A stretch of 64,000 bases of DNA from Poa pratensis (Eukaryota > Streptophyta > Magnoliopsida > Poales > Poaceae): the NCBI GenBank assembly GCA_947311845.1, contig CAMZMU010000081.1, positions 5,339,473 to 5,403,472 on the forward strand. Direction: 5' to 3'. Positions within the stretch are counted from its first letter, which is position 1; each line of letters begins with the position of its first letter. Under the pieces are notes generated by a model that did no database searches, was not told the origin of the DNA, and saw nothing but the letters and a program-made list of their open reading frames with translations. Made by a program: the position numbers and the translations under genes. This document shows positions 9,671 through 22,400 of the stretch, piece by piece.

Positions 9671-11040
9671 TATTGTATGGGCTATTCATGGGAATTATGA
9701 AAGAAAAACTAACATGAGGTCTCACCTCGTGTTTTCATGGATAACATAACGTCCTCTCATTCTCATGCAGTGTAGGTAGAAGCAATCGAACATGTGCCAG
9801 AAAAATAAAGCAGTCAAGCTGATAGTACACAATACAGTTCGCATCCTTCCAATTTGTTTTCGAGAGTAAACGAATGTGCACCTTATTTTTATAGAAGGTA
9901 GAAGTTAGTTACAAGTGATGATCCGGCTGAAAAGAGCTTAGACAAGCTAAAAACGCCCACCAACACATACCCTAGAGAGACGTTGCACTTTTACTAGGAT
10001 ATATCCCGCCATATTGAGAACCAGATTGTGATGACGCGAGTTATTTCTGACTCTCGTGTACCTCTTCTCCTCCGATGATGACTTCGATTTCGACGAAGGC
10101 GACAAACGAGGAATAGGGTTAAGATTAGAGTAGTTTAGGTTTATATTTTGTTCAAAACTTTGTAAAAAAGCGACACGTTTGAATAGAATTTTAAACCTCT
10201 GTTTTAAATTTGATTGTCCCTTTTTTTACCATTTGGGTTTGAGTGACACCGTTGGGGGGCAGCCGTTTTAATCGAGGCGAACCTATGTCCGACACCCTCC
10301 ATAGTCGACACTCTTCGATTATGCCAGATGCATTTCCAGAGGCACTATTGGAGATGCTCTAAACTAGTCATAGTGTACACACAATCTCATGAGGCCTGGC
10401 AGGTCGCTGTCCGTGGCTTACCAACACACATTCACCATCTTAACTGTACAGGGTGCAACAAAAAGGGTAATCAACAAACTAGAAGTGTGTGTGGCTGTCT
10501 GGCTTGGACCGGTCACAAGCACGAACCCATGCTACACAGCTGCATCTCTCCATAGCACTATACCTTGTATATTGTCCAAAATGTGATCGACTACCTGTGG
10601 GCTGTGGTGACAAAATCACACACACGCGCGCGCGCTCACTTCGGGCGGCCGTGACCACCGGCGAGTTGCCACCCACTAACGGCCGGGACCACCTTCGAGA
10701 CACAGTTGAAGTCTAACAAGTGGGCCACAGTGCGAGACTTTAATCGCAGGCTGACATGCGGGTCCCACAACAGTGAGGGGCATCGACTAAGCCGAGCAAG
10801 TTTAGCCGCCCAGCACCACCACAAACCCAAGCGCAAGCCAATTTGGAGCATTTCTAGGGGATCACGAATAATTCTCCGATTCGGAAAATTCCGGACAACA
10901 TGCGGTTTGGGTCATTTTTTGCGGCATGAACAGGTACCACATATCGGTCGGGCTAGAAAAATTTATTCAGGGATCCGGATAAGCATCAGCTTCAGCACTA
11001 TATGAATGGTACCGAGGGCATATAGGGTTGACCGGTTCCC
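9671..11040. other. Intergenic, no gene recognised
   Basis: Only short low-scoring open frames occur. A stretch ending ttggagatgctcta near 10,360 resembles the end of a common grass MITE, but no partner terminus was found. A short run of alternating CA/CG lies at about 10,617-10,636. Confidence 0.4.
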
Positions 11041-11140
11041 TCCGCTGCGATTGAGTTTGCACCGCCGCTAGGGTTAGGTAGCTCCGACGAGCAATTAGCT
11101 GATAGTCTTAGCCAACTTTCTCCATTTCTCCGGTAGATCG

Positions 11141-11750
11141 ATGGCGGGGTTGTCCATGCGCCTCCTCGGGCGATTAGGAGGAGCGGCAGCCGACTTCGAG
11201 GGTTCAGGTGTGCTGGGATGTTCCCTTTGGTCAGTGCCTACGAGCAGGCCGCACCGCAACGCCCCTGCTCGCACGACGCGAAGGCGAGTAGCTCCCGCGC
11301 GGTGCCGGGAGAGGTGTCGGAAGAGGCGAAAGATGAGGTGGTGATCTCCATGGAACTGCGACAGTTGTCTTCGATATGCTCTTCGAGCACATCTTGCCAC
11401 ACTTCCAGCGACCCAGTGGCGGAGGTAGCTCATGGAAGGAGCCTGAGCAAGATGTGATTGCTGCTAAGCTAAACAGTTTTTGCCCAAGAAAACTCCTACT
11501 TAAGCCGGCTTTCTATACTAATGCTTCAAAGAGATGCACTGTGGTAGCCCGGGCAGCTGCCCAGGCTAGCCGGGTGTTGGCTCTGCCACTGCAGCGACCG
11601 ACCACGCCGACGATGAACTTGCTACCGCTACAAAAGCGGTGGCGAACGGTGATACCGGCTCCGGCCTGCCTCGAAGCCACCAACGCAGAGCACGAGCTCG
11701 CGTGGGCGTTGCGCAAGTCGGTGTTCCAACTCTACATCGATTTTGAGTGA
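11141..11750 (+). pseudogene. Gene-like remnant split by a hAT MITE, function unknown
   Basis: GC-rich sequence after a leader-like start holds overlapping open frames (ATG at 11141, 11218 and 11376) and ends with a stop at about 11750. No single frame spans it all, so a frameshift or unannotated intron is needed. The last frame (11376-11750, 124 codons) reads straight through the MITE at 11414-11591. Insert plus 8-bp duplication equals 186 nt, or 62 codons. I recognise no domain. It may be a decayed gene or a captured fragment. Confidence 0.35.
11414..11591. mobile_element. hAT-superfamily MITE, 178 bp
   Basis: The termini are imperfect inverted repeats: CAGTGGCGGAGGTAG at the left and the complement of CAGTGGCAGAGCCAA at the right. 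An exact 8-bp target duplication, cagcgacc, flanks it at 11406-11413 and 11592-11599. An 8-bp duplication and CAGTGGC-type ends are hallmarks of hAT elements. There is no transposase coding capacity. Confidence 0.93.
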
Positions 11751-12573
11751 GCACGCCGGATCCAGTTTAGTTCTATATATGTAGTTTTATTTATGTAAAC
11801 AAACTTGTTTAACTTGAAAATGTTAGTTCAAATCTGGCGCGCGAACTCATTATTTACATTTCCGGTACGAATTTAGCCAATTTGTGTTGCCCGATCCCGC
11901 GCCATTACCGCAAATCAGTTTTTCGAGATCACCTGAAACTAATTTTGCCGGAGTTTTTCTGAAATCTGCTGCAGATGCTCTTGGGGTCAGACTGCAGACC
12001 AGTTTTCCCAATGCCACAAACCGAGCCTAACCGCCGCGGTAGGGGTACCTCCTGGGGGCCATTCTTATCCTCTTTCTTCTCTCTTGTGAACAGTAGCTGA
12101 GAGCTCTTCTCGTGTTCCCTGGCCTATCCGAGGCCCTTCTCGATGGCGTTGCCGTCGGGGAGTGGCTGAGGAGAGGTGCCGGCCTTTCTCCCCTCTCTAG
12201 TAGTTTGTCTAAGGATAGGTCTAGGTTGTTGTCCTTCGTGGCTAGCTGGAGTAGGTCGCCGGCTCTTTCCGGCCAGATCCGGTGCGGTCCGCCGGTGCTC
12301 TTCTTTGCCGTGGTTCTCCTGTGGCTGGAGTGGCTACGGATGGATTCGAGCGCCTCGGAGATCTCCATAAATAAGGCTCAGTGGAGCTGGTTCGCCCTGC
12401 TTGTATGGCGCGGCGGCAGGCGGCAGTTTCAGTTCTTCTTCGGCTTGCTCCCGAGGCGGGAGGTGGACGAGGAGGTGCTGGGAACAAGCTCCTTCTTCAG
12501 GTTCAAGCACCGACGTCGGCGGATCTGCAGTCCTCAGGTAACCGTCTTTCTCTTGGCCGGCCATGGCGGCGGG
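11751..12573. other. Flank of the Gypsy insertion, no gene recognised
   Basis: AT-rich to about 12,000, then GC-rich. A 154-codon plus-strand frame (12112-12576) runs up to and just into the LTR, with no domain I recognise. It may be leader sequence of a decayed gene. The matching right flank cannot be joined because of the N gap at 24796-24808. Confidence 0.3.
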
Positions 12574-13058
12574 TGACATGGGTATGCCTATCGGGTACCC
12601 TACCATGAGGGTACCTGGTGCACGTATCGACTAGGCCCAACTATCAGAGCCTACATAAAGCCCACGAAGGGAGGCCCAACAAGATGGAGTATCCTCCAAG
12701 CTGGCGAAGCCATAGTCGGTTTAGAGTTTCCTTATTTGTAAATCGAGTCGGTTACGAACACCCGAGACCCGGCCTATTTAAGGACTGGGAGGGCCATCGA
12801 ACCAGATAAGGTACTACCAGAGCCACAAACCCTAGCGAGATCGACATCTCGCCGGGACCCTTGTAACCATCATATTCACAAAGCAATAATAGACAGGCAG
12901 GACGTAGGGGTGTTACCTCCACACGAGGGCCCTGAACCTGGGTAAAATCTTTGCCCTGCTTGTCAGCCGACGATACTTCCAGCTCTACCACGTTCTCTCC
13001 CCCATATTCATAACCTAGGGACCTTAACCATGGGTCTTGATGAGTCTACCCCTCGCCA
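12574..13058 (+). repeat. 5' LTR of the Gypsy element
   Basis: It begins TGACATGGGTATGCC and most likely ends at the CA of ctcgcca, two bases before the primer-binding site. It contains a TATA-like ctatttaagg near 12774, which may set LTR transcription. Most of it aligns with 24352-24795. The start is certain from that alignment. The end is inferred, because the last part of the 3' LTR is missing. Confidence 0.85.
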
Positions 13059-13060
13059 AG

Positions 13061-13078
13061 TGGCGCCGTCTGTGGGAA
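13061..13078 (+). other. Primer-binding site of the Gypsy element
   Basis: TGGCGCCGTCTGTGGGAA lies two bases after the LTR end and begins with the TGG that pairs with a tRNA CCA end. I could not assign the tRNA with confidence. Confidence 0.7.
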
Positions 13079-13107
13079 AGAATAGCGCTGGACTCGAAGT
13101 TTCGCCG

Positions 13108-13270
13108 GTCCCCACAGCAAACGGCAAATCGCCGATCACACCAGCAAACGGCAACTCGCCGATCTCATCTGCAAACGGCAACTCGCCGGCCATGTCAGCA
13201 AACAGCAACTCGCCGATCCAGGCGACACACGGCGACTCGCCGATCCACTCGAAAAGCGGCAGCTTGCCCG
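13108..13270 (+). repeat. 27-bp minisatellite near the gag start
   Basis: About six diverged copies of a 27-bp unit (cagcaaacggcaactcgccg plus about 7 nt). In the frame starting at 13030 they encode nine-residue repeats of the type ANGNSPISS. The unit length keeps the frame. Confidence 0.85.
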
Positions 13271-13516
13271 CTTCACCTGCAAAAAGCGCATCTGCTCTTC
13301 CAATGAATTTCAATCCGCACTCGCCGGAGCTTCAGGAGGCGTTTTCCGGCCTTGAATCAGGTTTGAGTTTGACTGTTGGAGCATTCAATTTTTCGTAAAC
13401 AATCTTGGCACGCAGGACTCAACAGACCCGCAACAACTGGCGCTGGGCGCACTCGAGGCTCCGTCGACTGCGCTCGCCCCGTCGTCGATTCCTGAAGCCT
13501 GCTCGCCGCAACAACC

Positions 13517-15390
13517 ATGTCGACCGGCGAGATCGACAGGTTCATGATGACGGAACTCCAAGGCGAGGAGGCAGAATCAGCATACCGCACAAGCAACGTC
13601 GACTTCAACCTACCACTCGACGAGAGTTTCGACTGCGGGATCTCCCTCGATGACTTCTATGAGCCCGCGATTCATAACGACAACAACGTCGACTCAGAGA
13701 TCTTCACCAACACCAACCTCGACTCAGAAATCCATAATGGCTTCGCCAACACCGAGATGAGCATAGGCGATGAGCACATCGACAACGAGATTCGCCTCGA
13801 AGATCTACTCGATGAACACACTGGCTCTGACATGAGCCTCGACGGCGACGTCGAGTCCATGACTGGAATCGACAGCACATACACCTGTCCACGGGTCACG
13901 CCCCATCAGGTCTACGTGGCCTTCTCCGCAGAATCATCCACAGACGCAGCCGCTCGCAGGCCTGCACAATTCCCATGCACGGTAATCATGCCGGATGGGG
14001 TCACAACCTTGACAATCACGGAGGAGATGGCAGCAAAAGCAGATAAAGTCATAAAGGAGTGCACAATGATGCCACCAAATTCCACCCCAGAGGAGATGTT
14101 GACCTTCCAGTACTTCAACTGTCAGAAGACAGGGCCATGCATGCCTTCACATAAGGACTCGCCAGGAAAGACTTCAAAGAGGCACTGGGTCGTGAAAAGC
14201 CAACCTCCCTGGCTGACCTCATCAAAGTTGCGACTGAGTGGGCAGATGGAGAGGATTCTGTACGTAGATCCCGTGCTTCCCCACCACGCGACAACTACGA
14301 AAGCGGCAGTCGAGGCCGCAGAGATTCATACAGAGAAGATCGCAGGCGCAAACGTTCCAAACGTCCTTACGACGATAATAGACCCGAGTTCATGGCGGCT
14401 GGATACACACAACCTCGGGAGGACCAAGATAGAAGCAATCGACGCTCGGATGATCGACGGGACAGTCGAGATCGCGAGCAGCGTAGCGACAGCTACAAAA
14501 GGCAAGAATGGCGCAAACGCAGCGACGCAAAACCCGAGCGGTCATTCGAGGAAAAGATGGACGACTGGTGCAGATTCCACCTCTTCAAGGGGGACGACGG
14601 AAAACTACGCTCCAATCACACCCTAAGGAACTGCAGGGAATTCGACCAAATGGCGACTGACTACATGATACGACTCAAAAGGTACGGCCCAGCACCTGCT
14701 CAGCCTACGCCTGCACCCGCACCACAGCCGAATGCTGTGCCCACTCTCATGGCGCCACAGCCGCCACCGCAACCACCACCACAGCCTGCTCCAGGCGCAA
14801 ACCTCGCAGGTGCTATACAACCTGTACTACGGGCGGAAGATGATCAATATCCACAGCCCCACGGGCAGATGTACATGATACAAAAGGGTTGCCCCTCTAA
14901 CAGGCAGCAAAAGCTAATCACTCGACAGGTGAACATGGCTGTCATGGCACCTCCTGCCATGCCCGAATTTCTGAAGGGATCGGAAACCATCATAAGCTTC
15001 AGTCGAGAGGATCATCCCCCAGCTGTAGTTCGACCAGGGCACGCGGCTCTGGTACTCGACGCGCAAATAGGAGGCTACGCCATGACCAAGGTCTTCATGG
15101 ATGGAGGCAGCGGCATAAACATCATCTTCGCGGACACGCTCCGCAAAATGAACAGGTCAGTCGAAAACCTCCCAAAATCTTCAAATACCTTCCACGGTAT
15201 TGTTCCTGGCAAAGCAATTAGCCCAGAAGGCACCATAGAACTCGACGTTACGTTCGGGGACAAAAGCCACTCAGGACAGAGTCGATTGAGTTCGAGGTCG
15301 TCGACTGGAAATCACAATACCATGCTATTCTTGGTCGCCCGACGTTTGCTCGATTCATGGCGGTGCCACACTATGCGTACCTCACGCTGA
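13517..15390 (+). pseudogene. Gypsy gag and protease region, frame-broken
   Basis: Two overlapping frames, 13517-14626 and 14392-15390, cover the region. The first has an acidic N-terminus. From about 14160 the gag-like sequence, with a very Arg/Asp-rich stretch, continues in the frame of the second, so the first is out of frame there. The usual hydrophobic gag core expected between these parts is not visible, which suggests a deletion near 14150. The second frame holds a Pro/Ala-rich linker (about 14690-14800) and then the aspartic protease with active-site motif FMDGGSGINI near 15095-15124. Many relatives have DGGSS at this place. A further frame change near 15270 separates it from the following pol-linked part. 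Confidence 0.8.
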
Positions 15391-18300
15391 AGATGCCAGG
15401 ACCAAAGGGAGTCATTACTGTCCGTGGAAACTTTCAAAGGTCCGATGCTTGCGACCGCGAGTTCAGCAAAATCTCCGAGATGTTCGGGGTGGAAGAATCA
15501 CTCGCCGACTGGCGATTTCCAACGACCGCACACTCCTTCCGGAGCATAAGAAGTTGGCAGTCGACAGATCCTTCAATGCTACAAATGACACAAGGTCGCA
15601 TCAGGTGCACCCGACCGATCCGTCCAAGACAGTCAACATATCTTCGAGCCTGCCTATCGCATAGGAAGGCGCGCTCGTCGAATTCCTCCGTGAGAACTGG
15701 GAAATATTTGCGTGGTGTCCAGCCGACATGCCAGGTATTCCCAGGGAATTCGCCGAGCACTCTCTCCAATTGTTTCCAGATGCAAAGCCAGTCAAGCAAA
15801 CGATGCGTCGAATCTCCGGCCCAAAGCGAACCGCAGTCGAATCTGAAGTCGACCGGTTACTCGCAGCAGGATTCATTAGGGAAATCAAGAAATCACAATG
15901 GGTGGCCAACCCCGTACTCGTAGAGAAGAAGCATACAGACATCCTTCGGATGTGCGTGGACTTCACAGCGCTGAACAAGTGCTGTCCAAAGGATCACTTC
16001 CCGCTACCCCGAATCGACCAGATCGTCGACTCCACCGCCGGATGCGCACGACTCTCCTTTCTGGATGCTTACTCAGGTTATCACCAGATAAGGATGAAGC
16101 AAGAAGACGAAGAAAAAACGGCGTTCATAACCCCACTCGGGGTCTACTGCTACACAACTATGCCCTTTGGGCTCAAAAACGCGGGTGCAACATACCAGCG
16201 CATGATGCAGGACTGCCTCAAAAAGCAAATCGGACGCAACGTCCAGGTCTACGTGGATGACATTGTCATTACCACAAGGGAAGAACACACACTACTCGAC
16301 GATTTGAGGGAGACGTTCGCAAACCTCAAACGCTTCCATATCAAGCTCAATCCTAAGAAGTGCACGTTCGGCGTTCCAGCCGGGCAGCTCCTAGGGTACC
16401 TAGTCTCTGCCCGTGGAATCGAAGCAGACCCGGAGAAAATACAGGCCATCCTCACAATGCAAAGGCCTTCAAAGCTTCACGATGTGCAGAAACTAGCAGG
16501 ACGAGTAGCAGCGCTCAGTCGATTCATCAGCAAACTGGGTGAAAAGGCTCTACCATTCTATCGACTGATGAAGAAGGCGGACAAGTTCGAGTGGACGCCA
16601 GAAGCTGAAGCAGCCTTCACAGATCTCAAGCGGATCCTCACAAGCCCTCCGATCCTCGTCGCACCTAAGGAACGGGAACCACTCTACCTGTATGTCTCGG
16701 CTACAAACAGGGTGGTGAGCACCGTACTGGTAGTCGAACGCATGGAGGAGGGGCACATCCAAAGCATACAACGTCCAGTCTACTACCTGAGCGAGGTTCT
16801 CTCCATATCAAAACAGCGGTACCCGCACTATCAAAAGCTGGCATACGCTGTATTCATGTCCTCAAGGAAGTTGACACACTACTTCACCGAGCACCCGATC
16901 ACCGTGGTAAGTAACTCAGCAATCGGTGATATCCTCACAAACCCCAATGCAACGGGTCGAGTCGCAAAATGGCTCATCGAGCTGGCTCCAAGAGACATCA
17001 AGTACGAGCACCCGAAGGCTATCAAAGCACAAGTCCTACCCGACTTCACAACCGAGTGGATAGAGGCCCAATTACCTGGAGCACCAGACGTGTCCAATTC
17101 CTGGACCATGTACTTCGATGGGTCCAAGAAACACGAAGGCGCAGGCGTCATCCTCATATCACCAAAAGGGGACAAGCTACGTTATGTTTTGCAGATGGGA
17201 TTCAAACTACCCTCCAATAACGAGGCTGAATACGAGGCTCTGATCCATGGCATGCGGATGGCAAAAGCACTTGGGTGCACTCGATTGATGATCTACGGCG
17301 ACTCCAATCTCGTGGTGCAGCAAACAATGAAGGCCTGCGACGCAATCGCGGACAACATGATCGCTTATCGCGACCTGTACAACACACTGGAGGGCAGCTT
17401 CGAGGGCTGTGAGTTGAGGCACATAGGAAGGGAAAGTAACGAAGAAGCAGACATGCTAGCCAATCTTGGCTCAACTGGCGCACAAATTCCACCTGGTGTC
17501 TTCCTCGAGCGCATCGAACACAGATCTATCAAGGAGAAACGAGAGCCTCCTCCGTCGACTACGCCAGCCAAAAGCAAAGCGCCAGCACAGAGGACCCCCC
17601 AGTCGAGGTACTCCTCATTGAGCCAACTTGGACTCAACCTTTTCTGGCTTACATACTCCGGCGAGCTACCAGATGACATAACCGAGTCCCGACGCGTGAC
17701 TCGAAGATCAAAAGCATACACCGTTATCAACGGCGAGTTATACAAGCGCAGCATATCAGGTATGTTCCAAAGATGCATCGCATTCGAAGATGGCCAAGCC
17801 ATACTTCGAGATATTCATGCAGGTACCTGTGGGCATCACGCCAGCAGTCGATCACTCGTAGCCAAAGCCTTTCGCGCAGGGTTTTACTGGCCTACAGCAC
17901 TCAAAGACGCGGAGGACATAGTCAAAAGGTGCGTCGGCTGCCAGAAATTCGCAACAAGGCCGCACGCACCCGCATCGGCGTTGAAGACTATACCGCTGGC
18001 CTGGCCTTTCGCCCAATGGGGGCTCGATATGGTTGGGCCACTCAAAAAATCATCGCATGGCGGGCATACTCACCTACTGGTGGCAGTCGACAAGTTCACA
18101 AAGTGGATCGAGGCGGTCCCCATCACAAATTCGACTGCTACTACGGCAGTCAACTTCATAAAGAGCATCATCTACCGCTTCGGTGTCCCAAACAGTATCA
18201 TCACTGATAACGGCACAAACTTCACGGCTGAGGAGTTCAAAACCTTCTGCAAAGAGCAGGACATTACGCTCAACTACGCATCCGTGGCGCATCCACAATC

Positions 18301-18817
18301 CAATGGCCAAGTCGAAAAGGCCAATGGACTTGTGACGAGTGGGATCAAGAAGCGCCTCCTGGTGCCACTCAAAAGAGCTGCGGGTGCTTGGGTCGAAGAA
18401 CTACCATCTGTGCTATGGAGCCTACGCACAACTCCCAACACTTCTACGCAGTTCACCCCATTCTTCATGGTCTATGGTGCAGAGGCAATTCTGCCATCAG
18501 ATGTAAGGTTCAATGCGCCACGAGTTGAAGCATACAATGAAGAAGACGCGGAAGAAGCACTCGAAGACGCAGTCGACTTGCTCGATGAGGCGAGACACGG
18601 CCTTGGCCCGCACAGCTGTTTACCAGCAGACCTCGCAACTACCATAGCCGTCGACTGCGACCAGGTCCTTCGTCGTTGGCGACCTGGTTCTTCGACTGAA
18701 GCAAAAGAAGGTGCACAAGCTCGCTTCCCCATGGGAAGGTCCCTTCATCATCACGGAGGTCCTTGGTGGAGGCGCATATCGACTGAAGCACGCGAAGACA
18801 GGCGAACTCTCTCATAA
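15357..18817 (+). pseudogene. Gypsy pol: reverse transcriptase, two RNase H domains, integrase
   Basis: A protease-to-RT linker (MAVPHYAYLTLKMPGPKG) starts at 15357. The main frame, 15728-18817 (1029 codons), follows after a stop near 15661. It contains RT motifs CVDFTALNK, LDAYSGYHQI, MPFGLKNAGATYQ and catalytic YVDDIV (about 16250-16265). A tethered RNase H with an unusual VSATNR in place of the first-Asp motif follows. A second RNase H starts MYFDGSKK near 17110, with EAEYEAL and YGDSNLVV. Integrase shows the HHCC zinc finger (CVGCQKF near 17930) and the DDE residues in GLDMVGPL and ITDNGTNF. NGQVEKANG (third acidic residue) completes the core. Near 18600-18640 the frame shifts, so the integrase C-terminus is read wrongly to the stop at 18817. 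Confidence 0.9.
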
Positions 18818-19443
18818 TCCTTGGAACGTTGCGCATCTGCGCCGTTTCTACGCATAAAGTGCTCACAGTCATACAATGTAATAGGCTATATGTCGGATGG
18901 CTGCAGGTTTCAGACGCGCTCTTTTCCTTACCAGGGTACCTAAGGGGACTGGAAGGTTTTTAATGAGGCGGCCTGCAGCCTAACATTCAAAAGAGGAATA
19001 AAATCAATGTTCCTTCGACTTCTTTGTGGTACTACCCGCATAATTCATACCTTAACCGCACCCGAAACCCTCGGGGGCTGTGTTATCGATCAAATGAGCT
19101 CTCGCTCTTGCAGAAACACAATGCCTTAGCCGCACCCGAATGCTCGGGGGCTGCGTAACAAGGATCCAAACAAAGAACACAAAAACTCTGCAGCCGCACT
19201 CGAATACTCGGGGGCTGCACAGTCATTGGTTCACAACCAACACATATTTCACAAACCCCGCTCGACTGACTCGGGGGCTCGACAAAAAATCAAAGTATAC
19301 AAACTATACAATATACAAAGAGTCAAAAATTACACTCGGGGGCTGCCCCCTATACAAAAATTGCACTCGCAAACTATTCTAATCCTCAGGCTCGTCCTTT
19401 ACGGGCAGCTCGGGACCGCAAAGCTGTTCGCGAGTGCACTCGA
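18818..19443. other. Spacer between pol and the antisense gene, with PPT-like array
   Basis: There is no coding region. Five copies of ctcgggggct-type motifs lie at 19070-19080, 19143-19153, 19207-19217, 19270-19280 and 19335-19345, spaced about 63-73 bp apart. Several are preceded by a ccgcacccgaa-like string. The same core immediately precedes the 3' LTR at 24340-24350, so these are copies of the polypurine tract region. Confidence 0.85.
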
Positions 19444-22400
19444 TTAGTGTCTCCGCAGCTTGGATCGTGTCATCCAGGTCTTTTGTTCGAGAACCTCTCC
19501 GGCTGCAGGTGTCCGCAACACCAACCTTGGTTTTCGACTACGCATATACGCCATTGCAGCGTTGGCTCCAATCACAAGTCTCTGAGACAGCAACTCTCGA
19601 ATGGGATTTGTTTGACGGAAGATGTTCAACAAAGCACGAATCCCTTGTGGTTGTGGCCCCGCAGGAAAAAGAGTCTCGTTCAGGCGAATAAACGCTGCCC
19701 GGCATAACTCCAGCAGTTCAGCACTTCGCCAGACGCGATCCTTCAGGGTGGCGAGTATGCGGGCATGGTACCTATCAAGCCAAAAGTGTTGACGCCCAGT
19801 CGTAGGGTCGTCAACCACGCTATCCAGACGCCCTTCCACGCGAATCTTTTCAGCCTGGAAGTTGTCGACAAAGCCTACAAACACGGGCGCACCAGTCAGA
19901 TCAAAAGGACAAAGCTACGCAAAAAGCTTGTAAACAGAGCAAGACTCGAACTTACACTCGAGTTGCCTGTTCACAAGATCCATCTCCCCGAGCACATATT
20001 CCTCGCGTTGGGTGGCCAACGCGGGTCTCGCCCTCAATCGATTCAGCTCAGCCTGGGCGTCCTTCAGATCTTGCTCCATTCTCACAAATTTGGCCTTCAT
20101 ATACTCCATCACCTTGGCATCATTTACCACCTGACCCTGGGATCGGGTGGTGATTGGAGCCTGCGAGGAACTAGTCGCAGTAGCAGGTTCTCGTGACTGT
20201 TCAAAGAGCATAATCACAAACACAAAGTTTGTGTCAGAAGCTAAAACTCATGTCATAAGCATACAACTCTTCGAGTGAAAGACATTAGCAAAAGACTATT
20301 TGCATAAACAAGGTAGCACAAACAAAGCGCAGACTCGCGCAGTTCAGAAGGTATCATTACAAGGCATAAAAAACAAAAGGGTACAGCTACCCTAAACCTA
20401 AGATTCGATTTCCTAAGCAGACGATTGGCAGTCTCGAGTGCCCGGCGCTCCATGGTGTTCATAAAAACCTCGGCCAGTCGCGCGGCGGCTCCGCTCACCC
20501 CCTTCAGAGAAATGGGCTTCCCATCTGGCTTCCGAGGGAACGCAGACAGTGCTGCCTCATAGTCGCAATCTATCCCATGTCCCATAAGAAGCTTGATGGT
20601 GGACTCGGATCCGCGTACCGTGTTGGCGCGAGCGAAACCCGCCATGGTGGACGTCCCGGGGCCAAACACGTCGGCGAAGTCATCCACCGTCGACGGCACT
20701 ACGCCAGTCGGGAACACCACCTTGGTATACAGCGCCAAGTGTGCTCGTCGATTTGGCGAGTGCTCTTTCGCCTGGTTGCATAGGCGCCTAAGCCGCCCAC
20801 AGCCTGTTCCAGCGAAAGATCGTCACTCGCCACGTCCGCAGAGGCCGGTGCGCCAACAGCTTCTGCACAATTCAAAAAAGGCAAAAGTCATTTCATGACA
20901 CTCGACAGTTATATCGTCATATCAAAAGGAGAAAAGATTACTCACCTCCCATGGCCTGCGCGAGTGCCGCGAGCTGGTCAGCATATCCTCGCTCGCGTGC
21001 AGCGGCTGAGTTGGTGGCGGCAGCCAGCTCTTTCTTCGACTCTTCGCGCTGCGCGGCGAGTGCGTCTTCCAGCTCCTTCTTCTCGCCTGGCCCAGCAAAA
21101 TCACGTGCATTCAATACTCGACAAAATCAAGCATTGCAAAAAGAAATTCAGCAAAACAAAAGCAAAAAGGGAACTCACGACTGAGCCGCTCTAGCTCGGC
21201 GCGCATGGTCCCTCTCCTGCTCCACCTGGACATAAGCCTTGGCGAATCTGCCAAGGTGTGGTAGAAGGGCTGCGAGCACACGAATTCAGCAAAAATTCAA
21301 ACTCTCACAGACCTACAACTAAACGGGTCAAGCAAAAAGCTACTTACGTGGTTCATCCACGGCTCAGGAGCCGCGACTGATGTCCCGACATCTGGAGTTG
21401 CCGCCTTGGCTGCTCAACAGCATCAGTGGCCATTGGCTGGGCAGCCTCGTTTCCAGTCGGTGCAAATTCGAGTGCTCCAGGGTTGGAACATTCTCGACTG
21501 GAGGAGTCCCAGGCTGATTGTTTTCAGCGCTGTGGAACACAACAAAGCAAAAAGACGGTCAGCACAAATATGTGACAGCACAAAATTCTCATATCATACT
21601 CAAACACATACCTGTGTCCTCATCTTCCTCATCTTCGGAGTCGCCAAAAATTGGTCCCCCAAAGGCTGGGGTACCACTCGACTGAAGAGGAAGAGTTGAG
21701 CTTGTTGAGCACGCACGCAAAGGAGCGGCTTGGAAAACAGGTGGTGAGCCTGATTCCTCGTCATCCTCCAAGCCCTGCCCCTCGCGGGTGAACTCACAGC
21801 AGAAGGCGCCTTCTTGGCCAGTCGACGCCGCTTCGGTGGCGCGGTATCGACTTCTTGGTCAGCGGTGGCCTTTTCAGATTGGACCTCTTCTGCTGCCCCC
21901 TCGACCTCCTCCACATGAAGTGGTGGCAGAAGGGATGGGCGACTGATCCCCTTTTCGGGTCCACCACCTGCACCTGAGTTTCTTCAGTCTCACCATTTTC
22001 AGGCAGAGGAGGAGAGGGCAGTCGAGTGACCTGCATAGCATACATCAAAATTGCAAAGTCAGAAGCAAATCGAACAAACATAGCATACGAGTGGCAAACT
22101 CTTAAAAGCAGACATACCTCAGCAAAGGGTTTTCTCCGCCCATACGGCTCAATGGGACAGTCGACGTCGCATTTGTCGCCTGTCGTCAAGTTGGTGATGT
22201 GCCGCACGTGATCACAAGCTCGTTCCTTGACAGCTCCTCTGGGCTCATCCGAGTGGAGTCACCCGCGCCATCAAACTCCCACATGGGGTGCGCTCGGGCA
22301 CGGAGTGGCCACACCCGCCTCTTCACAAAGGTGGCGATCAAATGGATGCCTGTGACCTTGTCCAGCATGCCTCCGATCCGAGCCAGCAAAGGGCTTGCCT

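Noticed and set aside
10328..11005. Several overlapping 65-99-codon frames
   Set aside because: Open in multiple frames on both strands with no recognisable protein; no support for a gene.
19070..19345. CRISPR-like spaced repeats
   Set aside because: The regular spacing of ctcgggggct motifs resembles an array, but the repeat is only about 10 bp, the genome is plant, and the motif equals the element's polypurine tract.
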